Below are positions 18,201-33,200 of a stretch of DNA of 64,000 bases, piece by piece. Within the stretch, counting starts at the first letter, position 1, and the number at the start of each line of letters is the position of its first letter. Position numbers and translations under genes: made by a program. Below the pieces are notes generated by a model. The model did not search any database. It saw nothing but the letters and a program-made list of their open reading frames with translations, and was not told the DNA's origin. Source of the stretch: Atrina japonica (lineage: Eukaryota > Mollusca > Bivalvia > Pterioida > Pinnidae); NCBI GenBank assembly GCA_030159075.1, contig BROG01000236.1, positions 124,001-188,000 of the forward strand, given 5' to 3'.

Positions 18201-21200
18201 AAGAGACTAGCAAAGTAAAGGAGAAGGACCTATAAAAGGAACTAGATAGAGAGAGTCAAAAAGAGCAATAGCTAAAGAGAAAAAGAGAAAAGAGAGGATA
18301 AAACGAAGAGGAAAGTAAGAATAAGAAAGCAAAGAGAGGTAAAGATAAAGGGCATAAAAAGACTAAAAAAAAAAGAAAAAAGAGAAAGAACTAAAAGAAG
18401 AAACCAAGTAAAAGAGAGAAAAAAAAGAAGGAAGGGAAGTGAACAACGAAAAAGTAAACTAGAGAAACAAAGCAGAAAAGAAAGAGGAAATATAAGATAA
18501 TAAGAAAGAAAAAAATACAAAAAAAGAGTAGAAAAGGACAAAGGAGGAACAAAAGAGAGAAAAAAAAGAAGAGACAACTACTAGACTAGGGAGAAGAAAA
18601 ACAGAGAAGAACTAAGAAGAGAGTAAAACTTAAAGAGAAAAATAAGAAAGAGCTAAAAAAAAAAAATAAGAAAAAAAGAAAGTCTAAAGGGAAAAAGAAG
18701 ACTAGAAAAAGAAGAGAAAAACAACTAAAGAAAGACAATTAATAAAGGGTAAACTAAGAGAGAGAAAAAGCTATAGAAGAAGAGAAGGATAAAGAACATA
18801 GAAAAGAGGTAAGATACGAAAAAAAGGAGCTAATAGCAAATAAAGAGCAGAGAGAGTAGGAAGAATATTAAGAGAAACGAAGATGAAGGTAAGACGTAGA
18901 AGAAGAAGAAAGGATAGAGGCCAAAGAGGAAGAGGAAAAAAAGAGAGAAGAAGAAAGAAGAAAGAAGAAAAGAGAAAAAAAGAGGAAATAACAAGAGAGG
19001 AGAGAAAAGAAAGAAAACTAAGAGGAGTAGTTAGTAGCCTAAGCAAAGAAAAAGAAAAAAAGAAAGCCTAAACTAAAGAGGAAAAAGAGACTAAACAAAG
19101 AAAAAAAATAAGGATGAGGAAAAAATAAGTATGAAAAGGCATAAGGATCTAAAGGATAGATAAAGAAAAGACGAACTAAGAAGGAGGAAGAAGAAGAAGG
19201 AAAGAATATGAATATGAGAATAAGAAAAAAAAATAGACTAAGAGAAGAAAAAAACAGTAAGTAAGAGATAGTAAAGCAAAAAACCAAAATAAAGATAACT
19301 AAAAAGAAATAAAGAAGAAATAAAGTAAAGAAAAGACAACTAAAAAGATAAAAGAGCCTAAGAAGAAGCTAGAAGATGGAGAAAAGAAGGGTAAAAAAGG
19401 AGCTAAAAGTAGGTAAAAGGATAAGAAGAGCAAACCCTAGAAAGAAAAGAAGAGCAACTAGTAGGAAGAAAGAAGATGGGGGAAGGGAATAAAGACTAGG
19501 ATAACTAAAGGTCTAGGAGAAAAAACTATAAGAGTAGGAAGATAAGAAAAGCATAAAGAAAAACTAAAAGGTAGAGGAAAACACACTAAAAAAAAAAAAC
19601 GGAACCTATACAGAGAAAAAGGAGTGAAAGCGAGAAACAAATAAGGACCTAAGGAGATAAGGAAATAGAGAAGAGAAAAGCTAGAAGAGAGTATAGCAAA
19701 GAGGGAGAATAAAAAAAGAAAGAAGCAAAAGAAGGAAAAAAAAGAACATTGAAAAAGCAATAGAGCTAAGATAGGTATCTAAGAGGTAAGCATAGAGAGA
19801 ATTAAGGAGAAAGGCTAAAAGGAAAAAGTAAAGACTAAAAGATAAAACAGAGAGAATATAGAGAAGGAAAGAAGATAGAAAAAAAAAAAATAAATAAAGA
19901 AAATAAGAGAATAAGAAGAGAGAGAAAAAACGAAGAGAAGAAGGAGCGAAGAGTAAAAAAAGAGAAAAGAAAGAAAGAACGGGAGGAAGACATAGAAGAG
20001 AAGCATAATAGAAAATTACTAAAAATAAAGGAAAAGAAAGATAGAAAACTAGGAGGAAAGCATTGACAAAGGAAAAGAAAAAAAAGAAAGAAACAAGGAA
20101 AGGAAAAAACATGACTAAGAGAGTAAGAAGAAAAGAAAGAAAAAAAGTAGAGCGAGATAGGACTAAGAGAAAGCATAAATCCTAGGTAGAGAAAAAAAGG
20201 AAGGAAGAGAAAAACGAAACTAAAAAAAAAATAACTACTACAAAGAGAGAAAAAGAGAACCTAGCTAAAAAGAAGAGAAAAGAGAAGAAGAAAAACAAAC
20301 AAAGAACTAAGAGAGAAGAAAAGAGAATAAGTAAAGCTACTTAAAGCTAAGAGAGAATAGAATAAAGAAGAGAAGACAAGAAGGCTAAGAGGGAAGGAAA
20401 GAAGATAAAGAACTACTAAGAGAGCTAGAAGGGGGACTAAAAAAAAAAGAAATAGCAGACTAGGAAGAGAAGAAGAGAGACCCTAGAGAAAGAAAACGAG
20501 AAAGATACTGAAATAAGAACTAAGGAAGATAAAAAAAGAGATAAAAGATAATTAAGGCTAAGAACAAGATAGAAGTTAACTGAGGAAGAAATAAAGAAAA
20601 AATAAAAAAAACTAGAAAGTAGAGGTAGAGGGATAGTAAAGGAGACAAAAGTAAGAAAGAAACTAGAGGGAAGATAGAATAGGAAAAATAAACACAGAAG
20701 AACACTAGAAGAGAATAAATTAAAAAACCTAGAAGAGAAAGAAAGGTAGCATTATAATAGAAGAAAAAAAAGAAAAAAGAATTGCTAGAACGAAAGATAA
20801 GAAGAAAAGAGAATAAAAAGAAAAAAGACTAAAAAGTAAGATAAAGAATAGAAAGAGAATAGGAGAAAAAAAAAAATAAAAAAAAACTATAGAGAAAAGA
20901 TCAGATAAAATAAAAAGAAGAGAAAAGCAAGAAAGAGGTAAAAAAGAAAGAAAAGGAGCTAGGAAACTAGAAACAGAAATAGGAAAGAAAAAAAAGAGAA
21001 AAAGAAGAGATAAAGAGAGAAAAAAGAGAAGAAGAAGAAAAAAAAGAATAAAAAAAGAAAAGGAAAAGTAAAAGCAAGCAGAAAAGGTAGAATAAGAAGA
21101 CAAAAAGAAGTAGAAGAAATAAAAGTAAGAAAGGAAATATAGGATAAGACTATAAAAAGAAGAGAATAGGAAAAAAAAAAGAAAAAGATAAAACTAACGA

Positions 21201-24200
21201 AGGACCTAGAAATAAAGAGAAGAACATAGGGTACTAGCTCAGAAGGAAAGAAGAACTCTAAGAAAGAAAAGAGAGGAAGAGTAAGAAAAGAAAAAAAGAC
21301 AAGGACTAAAAGGAAGAGACCAAGAAATATAAAAGACGAGTAAAGTAAAAGAAACGGAAAAAAGAAGAATAGAGAGGAAGAAAAAAAAGAACAAAGAATA
21401 AAAAGAAAAGAAGAAAAGAGAAGAAGGAGGATAGAAAAAACAAGGAGAAGAGAGAACTCAGATAGTAAAAGAGATAGGCGGAAAAATAGGACTAAACAGA
21501 AAGAATAATAATACTAGAGGAGATAGGAGAGTAGAGCTAAAGGGAGGAGAGAAGAAGGGAATAAAAAAAAGTAAAAGAGAAAAGAAGAGAGAAAAGAGAA
21601 ATAAAAAACAAAAAAGAAGAAGAGAAGAAGGGAGAAAAAAGCTAAAAACTAAAAGAGAGCGAAGAAAAAGATATAAAGGGGAAAAATAGACAAAGAAGTA
21701 AATAGAGAAAATAAAAAGATAAAAAAGATAAACTAACTAAGAAAAAGAGAGAAGAGAAAAGAAAAATAAAAAGACAAATAGAAAGAGTAAAAAAGGGAAA
21801 AGAAAAGAGGAGGTAGTCAAAAGAAAAAGATTAAAATAGGCAAGACTGAAAAATTAGAAGAAGGAAACGAGATAAGAAGAAGAAAAATAAGAAAAAAAGA
21901 AGTAGGACGAGAAGAAGGAATAGAAGGACCTAAAGAAGAAGAGAGCAGAGGAGGAAGAAGAGGACTACAAAAGGTGAAAAAAAAAATAAATAAAAGACTA
22001 GAAGAAAACTAAAGAAAGAGCTAGAAGAAAGGGCTAGAGTACAAAAGAAAGAGAAGAGAGGAAGCGCTAGAGGAAAGAAAAAAAAAAGAGGAATAAAAGA
22101 GAATATGAAGAGAGAGAAACAACAACAAGGAAGAAAGAGTAACTAAAGAAAAAAAGGAGAATAAAGAAAATACTAAAAAAAAAAAGAGGAGGTAGAGATA
22201 AGAATATTAGAACTACAAAAATAAAAAGCGAGGCAGATAAGCCTAAGAGAGAGAAGATACATAGAAGGCTAAAAAGTAGAATACAAAAAGAAGTAAGAGA
22301 CTTAGCTAAAAGCGAAGAGAAGGAGTGAAAAGGTAGAACATTAGAAAGGAAAGAAAAGAAAGAAAAAAAAAACTAAAGGAAAGAAGAAAAGAAAAGAAGA
22401 GAACAGAAAGCACTAAAGAGCAGGAGAGAAAAATAAAGACTAAGGGAAATAAAAAAGACTAAGTAGAGACTAAAGAGGGAACTAGAAAGAAAAAACTAAG
22501 AACTAAAGAAAAGAGTAAAAATAAAAGTCTAAAAGAGAAAAAAAGAAGAGAAAAATATAAAGAAAAAACAGAGAAGAAGAGAACTAGCGTAGGAACTAGA
22601 AGGAGAAGAAAAAGAAAATGGGAAAGCCAAAAAAAAGAGAGAGAGAGAGAGAAAAAGAAAAAAAGTAAAAGAAAAAAGAAAAAGAAACTAAAGAAACTAA
22701 GAATGAGAGACTAAAATAAATAGAACTAAAAAAAGAGAACGAGAAAGAGAAAAGAAAGTAACAAAAGAAGACTAGAGAGAGAAAAGAAGATAAGCAAACA
22801 GAAAAAAGTAAAAAGAAGTAAGTAGAATAGAACAAAAAAGGACGACATACAAGGAATAGAGGAGGAAAAAAGAAGCTAATAAAGAAAGAGAAAAGTAAGG
22901 TAGGGAGGAGAGAAAAGCTAAAAAAAGGAAAATAAGAGGGTAGTAAAAACTAAAAAAGATAAAAAAAAAGAAAAGAGTAACTAGAAAGAGGATAAAAGAA
23001 AAATATGAAAAGAATAGGAGAAGAGCTAAAAAAAGCAATAGGAGAGGTAGAAAAGAAAAGAAAAGAGAAGGGCAGAAGGGAAGGAAAGATAACTAAATGC
23101 TAGAAACCTAAGCATAAGAGAGCGGAACTAAAGTAAGACTAGTAAAGGGAGAAAGAAAAGAAGACTAGAAGAAAAGAGTAAGAAGAGAAAAGGAGAAAAG
23201 GATAAGAAAAAGTAATAGACAGAGTAAAAAGTAAATAAAAAGAAAAGAAAAAACAGAAAAGGAAAGAGGAGCTAGGGAGAAACAGGAGGAATATAAAATA
23301 AAAATAGAGAGGAAGAAAAAAGAAAGTAAAAAATAAATAAGAAACTAATAAAAGACTGAAAAGGTAAAAAAGAAAAAGGTGAAGAGAAATTAGAAGAAGA
23401 AGAAGACGAGAGTAGATAAAGAAAAACAGATAAGAAACTAGAGGAGCAAAGACCAAAAGAAAGAAGTAGAAAGCATATAGAGTAGAAGGTAATAGAGGAA
23501 GCTAAAAAGAAAAACGATAAAGTAGAAATCAAAAAAACTAGAAAGAGAGGAAGTAAATAATAAAAAAGAAATTACTAAGAACAGTATAGAAAGAGAGAGA
23601 AAAAAGAAAAGAAAACTAATAAGAGAAGAAAGAAAAAAATTAAAGTTTAAACAAAAAAAAAAATAAATAAAAAAAGACAAAAATAAGAAAAGAGAGGATA
23701 AATAAAAGGAAGGAAAAGGGTAAAAAAAAAAATAGACTAAGGAGCTAGGGAAGAGACCATAAGAAGACTAGAGTAAAGAGAATAAAGAAAAAAAACAGAC
23801 TATGAAAGAGAAAGAGAAGAGAAAGAAAGAAAGGTAAAAAATAGAAAAAAAAAGAAAAAGAAGATAACAAAAAGAATAGAGAAAAGAAAAATAATGAATA
23901 GAGACTCAAACTAGCTAGAGAGGGAAAGAAGAAGTAGAAAGGAGGTAGAAAAAAAAGAGAGAAGAAGGGGAAGAAGAACTTAAAATAGAGACTCAAAGGA
24001 AAAGAAAAAGAAGAAGAAAAGTAAAGAACTAGGAAAAAAAAACTAAGGATAAGAGAAAAAGCGGAGGAAAAGTAGAAAAGGAAAGAAAAGCAAAAGAGGG
24101 AAAGGAGGACTAGAACGGGAAACTAAGTAGAAGATAAAAAAATAGAGAAGAAAGAGACTAGAGAGTAACTAAAGAAGCTAAGTAAGAGAGAAGGAAAAGA

Positions 24201-27200
24201 GGAAGCCTAAAGAGTAACAAAGACAAGAATAGAAAACCAGCTAAAGGAAAAAAAGAAAAAGTCAGTAAAACAGAAGGGAGAGCTTAAAGGAAATAAGAAA
24301 ACGAGAGAGGAGAGATGTAGAAGGAGAAGAGTATAAGAAATCACATAGAGGAAACCCCAGGAGAAGGAAAAAAAAAATAAGATTAGATAAGAGCTAGGGA
24401 AAAAAGAAAACAAGGAGATAATGTAAATATAGACGGATAAGAGTAATAACAAAGAAAAAGCAAAACAGAAAAACATGAACGCTATAAAAAAAAGGAGAGA
24501 AGGGAAAAAAAAGATAAAAAAAGGCTAATAGGAAGCTAGAAAAAAAGGGAAGCTACAAAAAGAAAAGGAGAGAAAGAAAATAAAGAGAAGTAGAAGAGAG
24601 AAGAAAAAAGAAAGAAGAGAAAGAAAAGAGTAAAAAATAGGATAAGAACAAAGAGTAAAATAAAGGATAAAATAAATAGAAGAAAAAAGGAGAAGAGAAA
24701 GATAAGAGAGAAAAATAAAAAAGAAAAGAAGCTAAAAGAAAGAAGATAAGGTAGAAGAAGAGAAGAAAACAGTAGAGAACTAAGAAAGAAGAAGATAAAG
24801 AAGTAGAGTAAAAGAGAAAGGAGAATAGAAGAGAAAGGAAGGGCTAAGAAGTAAAGAAAACTAATAAAGAGATAACTAGAAAAGAAGCAAAAGCAATAGA
24901 AGAACCAAGAAGAAAAATAAAGATAAGGAAAAAAAGAGAAAGAAGAGAGATAAGGAGTAGAAATGAGGAACACAAAGAGTAACTAGAAGGGAGAGAATAG
25001 AAAAAGGTTATAGAGAAGATAAAAAGTAAAAATTCAAAAAATAAAGAGATAGCTAGAAATAGATTAAAGAAACTAACTAGGAAGTTAAGAAGAAATAAAA
25101 AGAAAGTATAGCAGCTAGAAAAGAGAAAGAGAGTATAATAAGGAGAAAAGAGTAGGAGAGGAAAGAAAAGAATAGAGAAAAAAGAAAACTTAAAGAAGAG
25201 AAGAAAAAGAAGAGCGAGAGAAGAGAAAAAGGCCTCTACTAGAAAGGAAAAAGAAAAGACTAAAGCTAAGAAAAAAAAGAGTAAAAGAGGTAAGGAGAGA
25301 CTAATAGGAGGGGTCTAAAGAAGAAAGTATATAAGATAGAAAGAAAAAGAAAAAAACTAGGAGAGAGAGAAAAGAAAAAGGGAAAGAAAGAGGAGGACGG
25401 ATATAAGCGAAACCCCTATAAAATAAAGAAACTAAAAAAGGAAGGTAAGAAAGAGCATAAAGAAGATAAATAGAATGGTAGCCAATAAAGGAAGAGGATA
25501 GAGAGAAAAGGTAAAAGAAAGAACTAAGAAGAAAAGAGAGAAGAAAGAGAAAAAGAGGCATAAGAAACTAGAAAAGGAAAGGAGTAGGAAAAAAAAGAAA
25601 AAACTAAATAAAGAAGCAAGGATAAAGAGAAAAAAAGAAAAAAAAAGACATAAAAAGATAAGATAGAAATGATGAAGAGGGAGAAGAGAGAAAAAAAAAG
25701 AAAAAAAGAGAATAAAATAAAGGTAGATAAAGAGGGATAAGAAAGTAGGTAAATAAAGAAGATAGGGAGAAGGAAAAGATAGAAAAAAAAAAAGAAAAAA
25801 AAAGAAACGAAAGAAAAGAGAAGAAAGTAAAGGAAAGTAAGTAAGATAAGCTACAGGAAGGGGGAGAAGACTAAGACTAAAAAGAAAGAAATACTAGAAT
25901 AACGTAAAAAAGAAGAAAGAAAAAGGAGAAAGGAAGAAGGTAAGTAAGAGCTCAGAGGAGAAGAAGAAAAAAGAAAATGAGAAAAGAGAGACTTTTCTAA
26001 GAAAAGGAAAGGCAGCAGAGGAGAGAGGAAAGAAAAAATAGAAAAAGAAAAAAGTAAAGAATAAAATATAAAAAATAAAAAAAAGAAAAAGAAAACAAGA
26101 TAGAAGAAGAAAAAAAAGAGCCTAAAGAAAAAGAACTAGGTAAAAAAAAAAATAGGGAGGAAAGAAAAATAAAAAATAAGAAGGAAAGAAACAGAATAAA
26201 AGGAGGAAAGCGAAGTAATGAGAAGAGAGTAGAAAGGATAAAAGGTAGAAAAGAGAAAAGAAAAAAAAAAAAAAAAAAGGAAAAAAGAGCGAGGAAGGAG
26301 AAGGATAAAAAAGAGAAAAGAAGATAAAAATAAGTAAGAACAAAAAGCTAGAGCAACAAGCGAGAAGACAGAATAGAAGAAACTTAGGAGAGAGAAACAA
26401 GGAAAAGAAGAGAGAAATCGAAATATGCAGAAAAGGAAGAGAACGAAATAGAGAGAAACTAGAAGGAACGGAAAAAATAAGAGCAAGAGGGGCTAAAGGA
26501 AAGTAAAGGAGAAGGATTAAAAAAAAGAAGCTAGAGAGGGAAGTAGCTAATAAGAAGAGAAGATAAACAGGAGATACAGACAGGAAAGAACAGAAAGAGA
26601 GCTAAGTAGAAATATGAAGTTCTAAGAGAAAGAAGGAAGGGGGAGAAGTAAAAGAAGAGCAAAAAAGTAAAGAAAATAGTCTAGAAGGAGGAAGAGACCT
26701 AAGAAAAAGAGAGAGAAGAATAGAACTAAAGAAGACAGAGAAAAAATAGAATAAAAGAAAGAGAAGAGAAGATTAAACAGAAAGCTAGTAAAGTAGAGTT
26801 AGAAAAAAAAAAAGAAAGAAGAGAATAAAAGAAGAAAGGGAGTAAGAAGAAGAGGAGGGAAGAGAAATCACTAGAAAAAGAGATAGAAAAGAGAAAGAAA
26901 AAAGAAGGATAAGAAAGGAAGAAAAAAAAAAAAAGAAACTAGAAAATAAAAGTTAAGAAAGAGGTAGGATTAGACTAGCGAGAGGAAAGTAAGACTAAGG
27001 AGAAAAAATAAGAAAAGTAGTAACTACAAAAGAGAGGACAAGAAAAGATAGAGAAAGAAATATTAAAGATAAAAAAATAAAAAACTAGCGATAGAAGGAG
27101 AAAGAAAGAAAGAAAGAGGAAACTAGATAAGTAAGTAAACACCTAACTACACTGAAGCCTAAATAAAGAGAGGTAAGAAAAAATATATACTAAGAAAAAA

Positions 27201-30200
27201 GATATACAGAAAAAAAAAAATAAAAGGCTTAAAAGGAGAAAGTTAAGAAAAGGGAAAAGAAGAAAAAGAAGAGAAGAAGAAAGAAGTATAGAAAGAAGAG
27301 GAAGGCCTAAAAGAAATAAGCAACAAAATAACTAGGAGGAGAAAAAAGGATAGAGTAAGACTAGCCTAAGAAGCTAGAAAGAAAGGAAGAGGATAAGAGC
27401 GCTAAAAAGAGTGGAGAATACTAAAATAGAGCTAGAGAAAGTAGAAGAAAATGCTAAGCAAAAAGATCTAAAGGAAATGCTAAGGAAAGAGAAAGAACCT
27501 AGAGGATATAAAAAAAGAAAGGAAAGAAAGGTAAGTAGAAGAAAAGAAAGAAACAGAGAGAGGGAGAGAAGTAAAAAACTAATAAAAAAAGAAGAAGCTA
27601 AAGGAGAAAATAAGAGAGAAACTAAGAAATAGGATAAAAGAACAAAGGAAGAGAAGAGAGAGAGTAAAAGGAGAGAAAAGAATAAAGAGAAGAAAAAAAA
27701 AGAGATAGAATAGACAAAAGCACAATAATAATAGAAGAAAAGTAAGGGAAAAAACCAGAAAGTAAGAAAAAAGTAGAGCCTAAAAAAAGAAGAAATAGGA
27801 AGCAAATAAAAGAAAAAGTTAAGATTAGTAAAAAAAGAATAAAAGAAGAAAGAAGAAAAAAAACAGGAAGAAAATAGCGACGAAAAAGAAAAGGGAGAGA
27901 AAAGATAAAAAAAAAAGAAGAAGGGGGAAATAAGGAGTAAGGAGAAAAACTAAGCGCAGAAAGAGAGGAACAGGCTAATAAACCAATAGAAGCTAGCAGT
28001 AAGGGTAGAAAAAAAGGAGAAGGCTAGAAAAAAACTAAAGAGAGACAAACTAAAAGCTAAGAGAAAAGTAGAGAGAAAAGGTAGAGAAACCTAAAAAGAG
28101 AAGATAAGATAAGAAGAAGAGATAAGGAAGAAAAAAGGAAAAGAATAAAAGGTTATATAAAATAACTAGCAAAAGATAAAGGGAAAAAGAAAGAGAAAAA
28201 AAGAAAGAAGAGAAAAAGAAGAAAATAATAGAGAAAAACTAAAAGAGTAAAGGTAGACAAGAAAAGCTAAAAAAAAGACTAAGGAATAGTAAAGAAGAAA
28301 AAGGAAAGAGGAAAAAAAACTAATAAAAACTACAGAAGAAGGAAAAAGACTAAAGAGCTAGAAGAAAAAGAAGAGGAGATAGAATAGAGAGGACTATAAG
28401 AAGTCAAGGAGACTAAGAGATAAAAATAAGGAAGAAAAAAGAAAAAAGGAAGCTAGAAGAGGAAAAATAAAATAAGAAGAAGAAGACGAATAATAAAAAA
28501 AAAGATATAAAAAGCTAGAAAGAAAAGGAACTAGAAAAGAGCTAAAAAGGAGAAGGAAGAGGTAAGGAAAAGATAAAAGAAAGATAGAGTAGTGAAGAAG
28601 AGGCTAGAATGAAAATGAAAAAAAAAGGGAGGATAAGTAAAAGAAAGACAAGAAAGAAAAGCTAGAGCATATAGAGAGCAAAAGATAGAGTAAGAGGAAT
28701 AACACCTAAAAAGAAGAAAGAAAGAAGAACTAAAACTAAGAAGCTAAATAAGGAAGGGACCTAAAGAGAGAGGAAAGCGAAAGAAAAAAAAGAGATAAAT
28801 AAACTAGCTAGAAGTAGGAAAAAAGAAAAAGGAAAAAAAAGCATCAAAAAAGGTAGAGAGAGAAGAGAAAAGAGTAAGAAAAGAAGAATAAGAAGTAAAC
28901 TAGAAAAGAACATAGATTAGAGAAGGGAAAGAAAGCAAAGGCAAAGAAGAAGAGAAGGAGAAACTAAAAAAAACCGAGGGAGAACTAAGAAGAGAAAGAA
29001 GGAACGGAGAAGAAGAGAAAAGTAGTAGAGAAAAATGCAAAATATAGAACACGAAGGAAAGACTAAGAAAAAAATGGAATAGTAGAAGAGGAAGAGAACT
29101 AGAGAGGAAAAAGATTAAAGGGAAGGGAAAGGCTCAAAAGAGGTATATAAAAGAAAAAGAGTAGAGCGATAGAGAAAAAAAAAAGAGAACTAAAAAGAGA
29201 GAGAAGTAAGAAAAAAAGAACTAAGAGAGAAGGAAAAATAGAACAGAAAAAAAAGAAAAAGGAAGATAGGAGAAGAAAAGAAAGCTAAAGAAAAGAGGAG
29301 TAAAAAAGGAAGAAAGAAAGGAATAAAAGAAAATAAGAGTAAAAAAGGGTAAAAGAAGCGAAAAGTAACTAGAGGGAGAAAAGAGATAAGGAGACAGACT
29401 AGAAAGTATAAAAAATATTATAAAAAGAAGAAAGCACCTAAAGAGGGAGAAAAAGTAGGAAAAAGGAGAAAAAGAGGAGAAGAATAGTAGAAGAAGAAGA
29501 TAAAGAAGAGATAAAAAAGAAGAGAAGTAGAACCTAAAAGAGAAGCCTAAAAAGAAAAATAAGAGGAATAGGAAGAAATAAAAAAAGAAGAAAAAGCAGG
29601 AAAAAAGAAAAAAAAAATCTCTAAGGAGAAAAAAAAGGAAAGGAGGAAAAAGGAAAAGGAAAAAGAAGAAAGAAAACAAGGTAAAAGAAAAAACTAAGAG
29701 AAAAAAGAAGATAAGGATGAAATAAGAGTAAAGATAAAAGGAAAGTAGAAGGAAAGAAGAAAGAAGGAGTAAAGCTAAAAAGAAAAGAGGGAGAAGAAGA
29801 ACTAGAAGGAAAAGAAGACTATAGAGAAGAAGAAAGCACTAAAGAAGATAGAGGAGAGGTAAAGAAAATAAGAAGATATATAGAAAACTAGAGAAAAGAA
29901 AAAGGAAAAGAGAAAAGAAAAGAAAGAAAAAGAGAGAAAAGAAAGAACAGAATATAAAAAAAAAAGAGAAGATAAGATAAAGAAGAGAAGAGTCAAGATA
30001 AAGGAAAAAAAAGAGAAAATATAGACAGGAGCTAAGAAAGAACTAGAAGTAGGAAAAATATAGGAGTAAAGAAAAGGACTAGAACATGCAAAGAAAAAAA
30101 TAAAAGAACTAGAGAACATATAGTAGAAAAGGGGAAAAAAGAATAAGAATAAAAGGGAAATAGAAAGAGAAAAAAAAAAAAAAAAAGATAAAGAGGTAAA

Positions 30201-33200
30201 AGAAATAAGAAAAAAAGAATAACAGAGGAAGAAGAAAGAAACAAAAAAATAAAAATAGAAAACTTAGAGAGGAAGAAGAAAATAAGATACTAAGAGAAGG
30301 AGAGAGAAAGAGAAGGAAGAGAAGAAGCTAAAAAGAACAACGAAGCCCTAAAGAGAAAAAGAGATAAAAGATAAAAGAAAATAATAGAAAGAGGAAAGAA
30401 GGAATAAACTAAAGAGAAGAAGAAAAAAGAAGAAAAAAAAATAAAAAGGATAAAGGAGACGGAAAAGGAAGACGCAGGAAAGTCAAAAAGCTAAGAAAAG
30501 ATTAAAAGAGAGGATATAAGCTCAAAAACTAAGGGAAGATCTAAGAAGCAGTAAAAGGAAGAACCCTAAAAGAGGAAGTCTAAAACGTAGAAAAAAAAAA
30601 AATAGAAAAAACGAAAAGAAAAAAAAGAGAATAAAGTAGAAATAAAGGGTAGGGGAGTAGGAAGAAGATAAAAGTCTACAGGAAGACTACTACAGAAGAG
30701 ATAAGAAGATAGGAGAAAGACTAAAGAAATAGGACTAGTAAAAAAGAAAGAAAAAAAGGAATAGGAAAAGAAGAGAAGAGAAAGATAAGTACAAGAGGCT
30801 AGGAAAAGATAGGAAAGAAAAAAAGAAAAAAAGAGGATAAAAGAGACGAGCTAAAAGGAGGACGAGGTAAAGGAAGAAAAGAAAAGGAAGAAGGAAAGAA
30901 AGAGAAAAGAAAGAGGAGAGAGAGGAGAAAGAGAAGACGAATAGGAAATAGAGAGCAAAAAAAAAAAAAAGAGAAGAGGAAAAAAATACTAAGAAAGAAC
31001 AATAAAAGGAGGGAGAGAGAGGAGAGAGAACTAAAAAGAAAAGGAGATAGAGGTCTAATAAATGCACAGGAAAGAGTAAGAAGACAAGATAAAGAAAGAA
31101 AGAGAGAAAAAAAATAACTAACTAAGTAGGAAGAAGGACAAATAGAGAAAAGGGAGATAAAAAGAAAAGTAAGATCAAAAAGATAGAGAAAAGAGAAGAA
31201 CTAAGAAAAAGCTAAGGAAGAAAAAAACTAAAGAGAGAAATATAAATAGAAAATAGAAACTAGGAAATAAGCGAATAAAAAAAGAAAAAGGGGAATCTAA
31301 AAAGAGAAGAACTAAAGTAAGCTAAATAAAGAAAGACGAAAGACAAATAACAGAAAGGGCAAAGAGAAAAAAGCAAGAAGAGAAGGTAAAAAGAGAAGGG
31401 AAGAGCTAGCAAGAAATATATAGAAAGAGGAGAGAAGAGAAAAAGAAGAGAGTAAAAGGAAAGATAATAAGAAAAAAAGTAAGAAAGAAAAGAGGAAAGA
31501 AACTAAGAGCAAAAAAAATAAGAAAGAGAAAAAAAGAGAGGAAAAAAGCTAAAGAAAGTATAAGAAGAAGAAAAAAGAGAAGCTATAAAAAAAAAAGAAG
31601 CAAGAAGGAAAGAAAGAAGGACTAGAGATAAAAAGGGAGAGAGAATAGAGAAAATAAAAAGAAAAAGAGAGGAAGAGTTAGTAAGGAGAAGAGAAACAAA
31701 AGTAAAGAAAGAAAGAAAGAGGAAGAAGAATAAAAAAAGAGGTACTAGTATACGAAGATGGACCAAACAATAAGAAGGACAGAAAACAAAGTAAAGAAAG
31801 CTATAATAGAAGAAAAAAATAAGTAGAAAAAAAAGTAACTAAAACTAGAAAAAAAGAAGGATAAGATGAGAAAACTAGAAAAAACAGAAGAAACTAAAGC
31901 AGAGGGAAAAGAGAAAGAAAAGAAAAAAAGGAGAAGGAGAAAAAAATAGAGATAGGAGGAGAATCAAAGGGAAGAGGAAAAAAGGAAGAAAGGAAGGAGG
32001 TAGCTAAGAGAAAGAGACAAAGAAAGAGATAAAAGAATAGTGAAATAGTAGCTAAAGAGGAGGAGAAAAGAAGGGGAGGAATTAAGAGAAAAGAGGAAGG
32101 GAAGAGAATTAAAAGCAAGAAAAAGACTAAAAGAGAGACTAAGAACTAAGCAGAAATAAGAAAGAAGAAAAAAAAGAAAAAAAGAGAGAAATAGAGAACA
32201 AAGATCTACCTGTAAAGCTAAAAAGGACATAAAAAAGAAAGAAGGAGCAAAGGATAGATAAAAGAGGTAGATAAAAAAAGGAGGAGAGTAAGAAAGAGGA
32301 AAGGACAAGCTAGAAATAGAGAAAAGAAAATAAACTTTAAAGAAAAGAGAGGGAAATAGAATAAACATCAAGAGGGAGGACTAGTAAATATAGGAAAGAA
32401 AAAAACTAGGAAATAAGAAGGAGAAAAAAGACTAAAGAAAAAAAGAGAGAATAACAGGTAGAAAAAAGAAAAAAGCCGAAGAGAGAAGGAAAAAAAGAGG
32501 AAGAGAGAAAGTAAGAAAAGGAAAAAGGAAGAAGAAAAGAAGAAAAGAAAGTTAACAGTAAAGCTAAGATAAAAGGGAAAACAAAAAAGTAGAGAAAATA
32601 GCTAAACAGAAGGAGGAAAAAAATAAAAGCTAAGAATATAGATATATAGAGGAGTAGACTAAAGAGCACAGATAAAAAGAAAGAAAAGAGAGAGCTAAAA
32701 AAAGCTAGAGAAGGTAGAGGAAAAAAAAGAAGAAAAGAAAGAGAAGAAAGATAGAGACAACTTAAAAGATAGGAGGCTAAACTAGAAGGGGAGAGAAGAA
32801 AAGTAAAAATAGGTAAGAAAAGGAATAAGAAAGTAGTTAGAATAAGAGAGAAAAATAAGAAAAAAGGAGTAAGCTTAGATATAAAAGCAAAAAGAGAGAA
32901 AAAAAGAAGATCAATAAGTAAAGAGTGCTAAAGGCAAGAGCTAGAGGAAGGATAGAAGAACAAAAAAAGAAAAGAAAGAAAGAAAAGAAGAGAAGAAAAA
33001 GAGGAAAAAAAACGAAAAGGCAAAGAAGGAAAGAAAGAGCTAAGAGAAAAGAAATAAGATAAGAACTAGAAATTAGAAGAAAAAATAGGGAGAAAATAAT
33101 AGATAAATTGAAAAAGAAAGGAGACTACATAGCAGAAAAGAGAAGAAAAAAGAAAAAATAAAAGAGAAAGAGAATTAAGTACTAGGGAAAGAAAGAAAGA